From the NCBI GenBank assembly GCA_022394755.1, contig JAGFCA010000163.1, positions 1 through 41,961 on the forward strand: a stretch of 41,961 nucleotides of DNA, in the 5' to 3' direction. The DNA is from Candidatus Poribacteria bacterium. Lineage in GTDB: Bacteria; Poribacteria; WGA-4E; WGA-3G. Positions 34,814 to 41,961 of this stretch are shown here, piece by piece; position 1 is the first letter of the stretch, and each line of letters opens with the position of its first letter. The translations under genes and the position numbers were made by a program. The notes below the pieces were generated by a model, which saw nothing but the letters and a program-made list of their open reading frames with translations, had not been told where the DNA came from and did no database searches.

Positions 34814-35181
34814 AAGTAATTCCTATGAAGGCAAGAAGAAAAATAGGTAAATCAACACATGGTAAATTTAACTCCTGAGACATATTTTATTAATTATTAG
34901 ATTCATTTTTCTTCTGTTTATTATAATAAAAAACCTTCCTTCATTAAACATATTGAATTGGATGATATCTGTTAAATATTATTTGGAATTTTAAGTTAGT
35001 ATATTATTGTTAATAGATATGAAATGAATGAACTAATATGTGGATAATCCACAATATTATGTTTCTAATCCATTGTTAAATATTTTTCATTATAACATAA
35101 TTCCAGAAAATAAGCAATAGAATAGGTGTGATAGAGGTATGTAAAGAATTTGTCACTATAAGTGTTTTTTGTGTCTGAATC

Positions 35182-35217
35182 ACGGATTACACGGATTACG
35201 CGGATAACGCGGAAAAG
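35182..35217 (+). repeat. Four-unit 9-nt tandem repeat
   Basis: Units are ACGGATTAC, ACGGATTAC, GCGGATAAC and GCGGAAAAG, decaying toward the right. Similar 'cggattacacggatta' strings are, from general memory, common between genes in Poribacteria and Planctomycetes. Its purpose is unknown. Confidence 0.7.
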
Positions 35218-35350
35218 AGGGTTTTGAGTATGGATGGTTTTCTTTTTTGAATAAGGATTATACAGAGTTACGTAGAGAAGGGGACCTGCTACATTTATTC
35301 TTTGATCCACGAATCTGAATAGGACTTTACACATTTCGCCCCGTGAATCA

Positions 35351-35400
35351 GAATCAACAGTATGAATTTCATTTAGTCATTCCCGTGAAACCGCACCTAC
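35351..35400 (+). repeat. Second copy of the dispersed repeat
   Basis: It begins GAATCAACAGTATGAATTTC and ends GTGAAACCGCACCTACC. It matches 34024-34074 in both outer parts, with differences mainly in the hairpin segment, where the stem is no longer perfect. Confidence 0.62.
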
Positions 35401-35846
35401 CTATTTGATGATGGGTGATATTTCGAAAATGACAATCATTCTCCTATTATCAAACTCATGCTAATTAACCAAAGATTATCCAAAAATATTGTATTCAGTA
35501 AAACCTACTTCCATTATAATTATGTAATAATAATTTTGCATTCACATTATAATATTATTATAATATATAATGTTAAGGCCTAATATGATTTATGTGTTTA
35601 GGAAGTAATCTATAAACTTAACCTTACAATAGTTCACAAAAAGATTAAATTTTAGGTATGGTGTGTTAGTGGATAGTAATTAATACTAAGAATTTCTTAT
35701 TTTGATGATTGTCTTCAAAGCGCATACCATTTGGTAGAAGCAATCAGAAGTAAAAAACTGAATACCTTAACTACCCGAAGCATTCGCTAACTCACAATTT
35801 ATTTTTTATTCAAAGGATAATCGATTATGGTATTAAAGGGGAGAGA

Positions 35847-38800
35847 ATGGAAAGTTTTAATACAAGGAAAAAATATGCAACAGTTAGTATCGTTATAATA
35901 TCAATATTATTAATATATACATTTGGTTTTTCAGAGATCGTTTCTGTCAGTGAACGCACACCTGAAGTAGGTGATGCTATTGTAAATGCCATTTCAGAAA
36001 TAGATACTATAGAAGACGTATCTGAATCCCACCTTACTACTATAACTAATCTATCCCTACGTAATGCTGGAATTACAGAGTTAAAGTCTGGTGATTTCTC
36101 TGAATTGACAGCACTCACCAAGCTGAATCTATACGGAAATAGTATTAGTAGTCTTCCCGACGGTATCTTTAAAGACTTGAACTTATTGACAACGCTCCGA
36201 TTAGGTGGTAATACAGTTGATCCCATAATTATTTCTGTTACTCTTGAAAAAGTTGCAGAAGGACAATTCAGAGTGTTGGTACCGGTTGGTGCTCCATTTG
36301 ATATTGCACCAGAGTTGAGTATTACGAATGGTAGCCTATCAAATAATTCAACCTCAGTCTCCATATCCGTAGGCAAGACAGAGAGTCATACATTCCAGGT
36401 AACACGTACTCCAAACTCATTAGATGCAGTATCCGTCAATATTGTAAATTTACCCGACCTACCAAGAAATCACTACGGGTATCAACTATCCAAATCCAGT
36501 GAATTACCTATAGATATTATTGATAAAATTGAGGTTGTAGAAGAAGCAACGAATAATTTTGATACTACTAATCTTCCTGCAATTCCAGATACAGATAATA
36601 TAATTCCAGATACAGATAATTCGGATACAAACAACATTTCTACCAACTCACCTCCAAAATTTTTGGATGGTGAATATGTAATTCGTAATGTTATAGAGAA
36701 TGCCCCTCTGCAATCATCTATTGGAAGTCCGATTTCTGCGTCGGATGATAATGATGATGAATTAACATATACCATTCAACGGAATGATGGGGATCACTTT
36801 AGTATTGATAACAATACTGGACAACTAAAAATCAATAGTTCCCTTAACTATAATACTAAGTCTGTACATATAATTACAGTCGCAGTATCTGATAGTATAT
36901 TATCCGATTTAATAACTGTCTACATAAACGTCAAAAACATTCCGGATCTTAATTCATTGAAAACTCTCCTTCCAGTTAGTGAACGTACACCCAAAATTCG
37001 TGATGTCATCGTTGAATTAGTTCCTGGAGTGGATATTGCTGAAGATATAACAGAAGAACATCTCAGTACTATTACAAATTTAGAATTGCGTTCACTCGGT
37101 ATTGCAGATATTAGAACGGGTGATTTCTCTGGATTAACAGGTTTAGAAACTCTTAATCTATATAATAATCAACTTTATAGCTTACCGAATAAAATATTTG
37201 AAGGATTAACATCTCTAACCTCCCTTCGATTAGGGAGAAACCTTGCAGATCCTCTCGCAATTGTCATATCTATATTTCCCGTTGGTATTAACCAGTATCA
37301 AGCCGAGGCACATACCGGTGCTCCATTTAATATTCTTGTACCCATTACCGTTACGAATGGATACTTAGCTGATGGGAACTCTGGCATAGTAATTGAAAAA
37401 GGAAATATCAGGAGTGCTCCATTTACTGTAACACCTTCAATGGACACAATTAATTCTCCTTTGGTAGAAATAGGTACACTACCCAATATACCTGTAAACC
37501 ATTTTGGATATATCTTGACAAAATCATCTCTCTGTACCCGTACCAAGCAAGTATCAGATGCGATTACAGAAGCAATTCCAGATGTGGATAATTGTATCAA
37601 TATAACTGAACTTGATCTGACAACTATAACGTCGCTGGACTTGAGTGGAATGTCTATAACATCACTAAAACCAGACGATTTCTCAGGTTTAATCTCACTT
37701 AAATCGCTTTCTCTTCCCAATAACCAATTGACTAATCTTCCAGAAGGTATTTTTTCAGGTTTGGTATCACTCGAAGAACTCAATCTGAGTAGTAACGCAG
37801 TTTCACCAATATCTATTCCTGTAAAACTTCTGAAGATAAGAGAAACCAAGTTTTTCGCCCAGATACCCCATAGTGCCCCTTTTGATATAAAGTTACCTCT
37901 ACAGTTAAAGAATGAAACTGATGTAATTGATACAGAGCTAACGATTTTAAAAGGGAGTAAAGAGAGTTCACCTACTTTATTAGGTATTAAAGGTCCGGTG
38001 ACAATTGAAATTCAAAGTTTATCTATTATTCCAACTAATCATTCAGGTTATCAACTAACTAAAGATGATATCCCACTCGTATTAACTGGAATACCTAATA
38101 CCGCACCATTATTCTCTGAGGGTGAAAATACAGTACGAAAAGTAAAAGAGAATAGTAAGGGTGGTGAAAAAATTGGTAATCCAATCATTGCTGACGATAA
38201 GGAAAATGATTCACTGATATATACCTTAAGTGGAACAGACGTTACTTCCTTTACAATTGATCCTACAACAGGTCAATTGCTGTCAAATACTACTTTCGAT
38301 TATGGAACAAAATCCACTTATTCTTTGATAGTAATAGTGAGTGATGGTGATCTGACGGATAGTATTGAAGTAGTAATTAATATTTCCAAAGTTCTTGACC
38401 TTACAGAAACAGAAAATAGAGCTCCAATTTTTACTGAAGGTAGTGGTGCGATACGGACAGTAACTGAAAAGATCCAATTAGGAGAGGTTGTAGGTGAACC
38501 TATTTCTGCCACTGATCCTGATAATGACACATTGACATACAGTTTAAGTGGCACAGATGCGGAATCTTTTACTGTTGATAGTTTGACAGGTCAATTAAAA
38601 ACAAACACAACTTTGGATTATGAAGTTAAGAATTCATATACAGTAACTGTATCTGTAACTGATGACAAGGATGGAAATGCAACTATACCTGTTATTATAA
38701 ATGTAACCGAAAGTGGTACAGATGCAGATGATTTTGATATTATCAGTACAAGTGGACAACTCAAGACAAAAAATGAGCTGAATTATGAAGACAAGAATAG

Positions 38801-41800
38801 CTATAGTTTTACTATAACAGCTACCGATGATGGTACAGGAAATCTTACGGGTACCGTTGCTGTAACAATTAACCTTAACAATGTTAATGATGCTCCAACT
38901 TTTGTTGAAGGTGAAAGTATTGCTCTTATAGTCAATGAGAATACTACATCAAACGAAAACATCCAATCTCCTGTGGCTGCTACTGATGAGGACGGAGACA
39001 CACTCAGCTATACTTTGAGTGGAACTGATAGTTCATCTTTTGGTATTGATTCAAACTCAGGACAAATCAAAACTAATGCTAGCCTTGACCATGAAACAAA
39101 GGACACATATATAGTTGATATTACAGTTACAGATGATGGTGAGGGAACATTATCATCAACTATTGAAGTATTAATCTATATCATTGATGTAAATGAAGCA
39201 CCTGTTTTCGCCGATGCCAGCAAAACAGTGTCTGTAGATGAAAATACTGCTACAAATCAAAATATCGGTTCTCCTATCACCGCATCAGATGAAGATGATG
39301 GTGATACTATCACTTACTCACTAAGTGGTGATGATGTAGATGATTTTGATATTGTAGGCACAAGTGGACAACTTAAAACAAAAAGTCCTTTGAATTATGA
39401 AGACCAAGATAGTTATTCTGTTACTATTACTGCAACCGATGATGGAACAGGATCACTTACTGATACCATTGAAGTCACAATTAATATCAATGATGTTAAT
39501 GAAGCACCAGCTTTTGATAGTAACACTATTGAACTTACAGTGGATGAAAACAGTGCAACAGATACCAACATAGGAAGTCCCGTAACTGCCACAGATGTGG
39601 ACGAAGACACACTTACATATACCCTCGGTGGAACAGATTCCTCCTCATTTAATATTACAGATACAAGTGGACAACTGAAAACAAAAGATGCTCTTGATCA
39701 TGAATCAAAAGACGAATATTCAGTCACCATTACTGCTACTGATAATGGTATAGGTTCATTATCTGATACTATAACCGTAACAATCAGCATTAATGATGTC
39801 AATGAACCACCAACATTCATCGATGGCACCAGCACTTCACGTTCCATCGAAGAAAACACCCCAGCAGGCCAAAACATTGGGACTGCGGTAGGGGCAACAG
39901 ATGTGGATGATGGTGATACTCTCGAATATACATTGGGTGGCACAGATGCATCATCATTTAGTATCGTCGACACATCCGGTCAGCTGCAAACCAGTAGCAC
40001 ATTGGATTATGAAGCTAAAAACTCATACACTGTGACAATTACCGTTTCCGATGGGAGTCTAACAGACAATATTACTGTTACAATCAATGTCTCAGATGTA
40101 AATGAAATCCTAATAACACCAGTAAGTGATCGAACACAAGAGGTCCAAGATACTATTGTTGCTGCAATAAGTGGGATTGATTCCGCGGATGATGTAACAG
40201 TTACACATCTCGCTGGGATTACATCATTGGATATTAGTAATCAATCAATTTCTTCGTTGAGTGTCGGTGATTTTGATGGACTAACTGCCTTGACATCACT
40301 CTTACTGTTTGATAATGAACTGACGACATTGCCATCAGGGATCTTTGACAAACTTACTGCCTTGACAACTCTCAACTTGGAAGATAATGATATCACTGAT
40401 GTCTCTGAACTTGCAGGTTTAACTTCGATCACTGATTTAGACCTTGAAGGTAACCCAATATCAGATTACACTCCATTGCGGACACTGAGAACAGCGAATT
40501 CCAGTATTGATATTGATATTGATATTGACAATAACCCACCGGTATTTACAGAAGGTGCAAGCACAACACGTTCAGTCGCAGAAAACACTGAATCCGGACA
40601 AAATATCGGTACACCGGTTCCCGCCACTGACACAGATGCCAGTGATACCCTCACGTATAGTTTAGGTGGCACGGATGCATCCTCGTTTAGTATAGACGAA
40701 TCTTCCGGACAGATTCAAACCAGTAGTGCTCTGGATTATGAAGCCAAGACTTCCTACTCGGTCATAGTGGCGGTATCGGATGGTAATAACGGATTAGATC
40801 GAATTTCTGTTACCATCAATGTCACGGATGTTGTTGAAAGCCCTAATAGTGCACCAACATTCACGGATGGTACGAGTACTACACGTTCTGTTGCAGAAAA
40901 CACAGTTTCAGGACAAAATATCGGTACACCTGTCGCTGCAACTGATAGTGATACAGATGACACACTCGAATATACCCTCGGTGGTACAGATGCCGCGTCA
41001 TTCAGTATTGTTGATACCACCGGGCAGTTACAAACAAATGCTGCTCTGGATTTCGAATCCAAAAATTCATATACTGTGACTGTCACTGTTTCTGATGGTA
41101 GTCTTATGGCTACAATCACCGTCACTATAAATATTACAGACGTATCAGAAGGACCAAACAATGCGCCTGTATTCGATGACGGAGAAACCACGACTCTCTC
41201 AGTTAATGAAGAAGCACCCTCAGGGTCAGATGTTGACGATCCGGTTACTGCTACAGATACTGATGATGACATGTTAACATATAGTATCAGTGGTACAGAT
41301 GCAACTTCCTTTACGATTGATAGTACTAACGGACAACTGAAAACCGCAATCGAATTAGATTATGATACAGAAACTTCATATTCACTAACTGTTTCTGTTT
41401 CTGATGGCAATGGCGGTACAGACAGTATTACCGTAACCATTAATGTAATTGATGGTCCTTTGACAAGTAAACCAATCTCCAATCGTACAGGAAGAGTTAG
41501 GAGGCAGCTTTTGAAAAATATTAAGGAATTGACTGGAGATAATTCACTTGTTTTCGAAGATATCACAGATTACTACATGAATCTAATTACAGAGTTTGAT
41601 TTGAGTAATAAAAATCTAAACTCTCCAAAGCTGAAAATAAATGATTTCGAAGGACTCACCTCAATTACTTCTATTGATCTTAGTAATACTATGCTTGAAA
41701 CAATCGAGCCAACCATTTTCTCCGGTCTCACAACGCTACAGACAATTACTTTGACTGATAATGGATCTTTCGAAACTATTCCTGCAGACCTGTTTGATGG

Positions 41801-41864
41801 ACTTACATCTTTACAGACTATCGAGTTAGACCATAACGGATTGACTAGTGTAAAGTCAACTTAA
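35847..41864 (+). CDS. Giant surface protein of leucine-rich-repeat and cadherin modules (2005 aa)
   Basis: A signal or anchor helix (~9-30) is followed by LRR block 1 (~31-221), cadherin 1 (~268-369), LRR blocks 2 and 3 (~375-748), cadherins 2-8 including one half repeat (~750-1421), LRR block 4 (~1423-1557), cadherins 9-11 (~1560-1869) and LRR block 5 to the end. LRR blocks open with 'SERTPEVGDAIVNAI'-like helices and contain 'L..N.L.SLP.GIF..L' repeats; blocks 1-3 carry an extra ~100-residue beta domain. Cadherin units show 'SGTDxxSFxID..TGQLKT' and 'DVNEAP', fitting Ca2+-dependent adhesion. AGGGGAG precedes the ATG closely. No LPXTG, PEP-CTERM or other C-terminal sorting signal is visible, and the chain ends inside an LRR. 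Confidence 0.9.
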   Translation: MESFNTRKKYATVSIVIISILLIYTFGFSEIVSVSERTPEVGDAIVNAISEIDTIEDVSESHLTTITNLSLRNAGITELKSGDFSELTALTKLNLYGNSISSLPDGIFKDLNLLTTLRLGGNTVDPIIISVTLEKVAEGQFRVLVPVGAPFDIAPELSITNGSLSNNSTSVSISVGKTESHTFQVTRTPNSLDAVSVNIVNLPDLPRNHYGYQLSKSSELPIDIIDKIEVVEEATNNFDTTNLPAIPDTDNIIPDTDNSDTNNISTNSPPKFLDGEYVIRNVIENAPLQSSIGSPISASDDNDDELTYTIQRNDGDHFSIDNNTGQLKINSSLNYNTKSVHIITVAVSDSILSDLITVYINVKNIPDLNSLKTLLPVSERTPKIRDVIVELVPGVDIAEDITEEHLSTITNLELRSLGIADIRTGDFSGLTGLETLNLYNNQLYSLPNKIFEGLTSLTSLRLGRNLADPLAIVISIFPVGINQYQAEAHTGAPFNILVPITVTNGYLADGNSGIVIEKGNIRSAPFTVTPSMDTINSPLVEIGTLPNIPVNHFGYILTKSSLCTRTKQVSDAITEAIPDVDNCINITELDLTTITSLDLSGMSITSLKPDDFSGLISLKSLSLPNNQLTNLPEGIFSGLVSLEELNLSSNAVSPISIPVKLLKIRETKFFAQIPHSAPFDIKLPLQLKNETDVIDTELTILKGSKESSPTLLGIKGPVTIEIQSLSIIPTNHSGYQLTKDDIPLVLTGIPNTAPLFSEGENTVRKVKENSKGGEKIGNPIIADDKENDSLIYTLSGTDVTSFTIDPTTGQLLSNTTFDYGTKSTYSLIVIVSDGDLTDSIEVVINISKVLDLTETENRAPIFTEGSGAIRTVTEKIQLGEVVGEPISATDPDNDTLTYSLSGTDAESFTVDSLTGQLKTNTTLDYEVKNSYTVTVSVTDDKDGNATIPVIINVTESGTDADDFDIISTSGQLKTKNELNYEDKNSYSFTITATDDGTGNLTGTVAVTINLNNVNDAPTFVEGESIALIVNENTTSNENIQSPVAATDEDGDTLSYTLSGTDSSSFGIDSNSGQIKTNASLDHETKDTYIVDITVTDDGEGTLSSTIEVLIYIIDVNEAPVFADASKTVSVDENTATNQNIGSPITASDEDDGDTITYSLSGDDVDDFDIVGTSGQLKTKSPLNYEDQDSYSVTITATDDGTGSLTDTIEVTININDVNEAPAFDSNTIELTVDENSATDTNIGSPVTATDVDEDTLTYTLGGTDSSSFNITDTSGQLKTKDALDHESKDEYSVTITATDNGIGSLSDTITVTISINDVNEPPTFIDGTSTSRSIEENTPAGQNIGTAVGATDVDDGDTLEYTLGGTDASSFSIVDTSGQLQTSSTLDYEAKNSYTVTITVSDGSLTDNITVTINVSDVNEILITPVSDRTQEVQDTIVAAISGIDSADDVTVTHLAGITSLDISNQSISSLSVGDFDGLTALTSLLLFDNELTTLPSGIFDKLTALTTLNLEDNDITDVSELAGLTSITDLDLEGNPISDYTPLRTLRTANSSIDIDIDIDNNPPVFTEGASTTRSVAENTESGQNIGTPVPATDTDASDTLTYSLGGTDASSFSIDESSGQIQTSSALDYEAKTSYSVIVAVSDGNNGLDRISVTINVTDVVESPNSAPTFTDGTSTTRSVAENTVSGQNIGTPVAATDSDTDDTLEYTLGGTDAASFSIVDTTGQLQTNAALDFESKNSYTVTVTVSDGSLMATITVTINITDVSEGPNNAPVFDDGETTTLSVNEEAPSGSDVDDPVTATDTDDDMLTYSISGTDATSFTIDSTNGQLKTAIELDYDTETSYSLTVSVSDGNGGTDSITVTINVIDGPLTSKPISNRTGRVRRQLLKNIKELTGDNSLVFEDITDYYMNLITEFDLSNKNLNSPKLKINDFEGLTSITSIDLSNTMLETIEPTIFSGLTTLQTITLTDNGSFETIPADLFDGLTSLQTIELDHNGLTSVKST

Positions 41865-41895
41865 TTTTGATAGTTTATTCAAATAATTGTATACT

Positions 41896-41932
41896 TAGAC
41901 TCAAGATAATTATTCATTTACCTTGGAGTCTA
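41896..41932 (+). promoter_or_regulatory. Hairpin covering the ribosome binding site of the last gene
   Basis: TAGACTCAAG (41896-41905) pairs with CTTGGAGTCTA (41922-41932) with one bulged G; seven pairs are continuous. The 3' arm contains GGAG (41925-41928), the Shine-Dalgarno for the ATG at 41935, so folding would hide it. It could equally be a weak 3' end structure for the surface-protein transcript. Confidence 0.4.
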
Positions 41933-41934
41933 TT

Positions 41935-41961
41935 ATGGCTGCTAAACAATTTAAAGTCATA
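41935..41961 (+). CDS. Start of an unidentified gene (cut by the window end)
   Basis: ATG with GGAG 6 nt upstream begins nine codons, MAAKQFKVI, before the window ends. Too little is present to identify it. Confidence 0.5.

Larger units (their letters stand above)
34814..35846. other. 1-kb AT-rich intergenic region with short repeats
   Basis: No convincing gene. It contains a palindrome GTGGATAATCCAC (35040-35052) that includes one perfect DnaA-box sequence, a 9-nt tandem repeat at 35182-35217, a dispersed repeat copy at 35351-35400, and long A/T runs around 35520-35580 (TATAATATTATTATAATAT-like). The promoter of the large surface protein is presumably in its last 200 nt, but I cannot place it. 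A reverse-strand open frame (35065-35334) is formed by the tandem repeat and looks spurious. Confidence 0.5.

Noticed and set aside
35039..35053. A perfect DnaA-box sequence (TGTGGATAA) within a palindrome, in a window that also carries the atp operon
   Set aside because: Only one perfect box is present, no cluster or dnaA/dnaN genes are near, and the atp operon is 25 kb away. A replication origin is not supported.
35825..36376. Long reverse-strand open frames across the adhesin gene
   Set aside because: They are mirror images of the repetitive adhesin sequence, rich in Ser/Val, without ribosome binding sites.

Overview
The window is AT-rich bacterial DNA that most resembles Candidatus Poribacteria or a related lineage. 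This is inference from gene content, not from a marker gene. The clues are a giant protein mixing leucine-rich repeats that open with 'SERTP..RDAIV' and cadherin repeats, a Uma2 nuclease, a trypsin-TPR protein, several sugar isomerase, Gfo/Idh and SDR enzymes, and a C-terminal collagen-binding-type domain on a glycosidase-like protein. TGA acts as a normal stop. I found no tRNA, rRNA, CRISPR array or transposase.

Region 1 (1-9725, + strand): the end of a glycosidase-like gene, then a complete F1Fo ATP synthase operon behind a clear sigma-70-type promoter at 925-953. The order is atpZ, an atpI-atpZ fusion, atpI, atpB, E, F, H, A, G, D, C. The assembly-factor genes at the front look duplicated, with the inner pair fused. 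The c subunit carries the Gln/Glu-Ser/Tyr residues typical of Na+-binding rings. Strong inverted repeats sit in the atpE-atpF and atpD-atpC gaps.

Region 2 (9726-13516): a Uma2 nuclease, a dead HEPN/AbiU2-like gene with two in-frame stops, and a secreted serine protease with 13 TPRs. Region 3 (13776-17761, +): a compact run of HIT hydrolase, two NAD-dependent epimerase-like proteins, a glycerophosphodiester phosphodiesterase and an unrecognised protein. Region 4 (22922-17860, -): a bactofilin-like membrane protein and a BatA-type VWA protein, followed closely by isomerase, cupin, aldo/keto reductase and SDR genes. These four look like a carbohydrate-conversion operon.

Region 5 (26989-23181, -): three tandem paralogous multi-pass membrane proteins of a family I do not recognise. 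They are built from repeats ending in a G-x3-G...ER..W..WY motif, and the first gene is frameshifted at a run of six A/T. Region 6 (28326-30525): an orphan polyamine-binding lipoprotein, a rhodanese, and a small Gfo/Idh C-terminal-domain-like protein directly before a full Gfo/Idh oxidoreductase.

Region 7 (34813-30717, -): a truncated PspA-like protein, a full PspA/IM30 (ESCRT-III superfamily) protein, and a AAA+ ATPase with one degenerate and one active module. This is the best candidate for an interesting system: a bacterial ESCRT-III-like filament protein with its own possible Vps4-like remodeller. Region 8 (34814-41961): about 1 kb of AT-rich DNA carrying short dispersed repeats, a 2005-residue surface protein, and the first nine codons of another gene.
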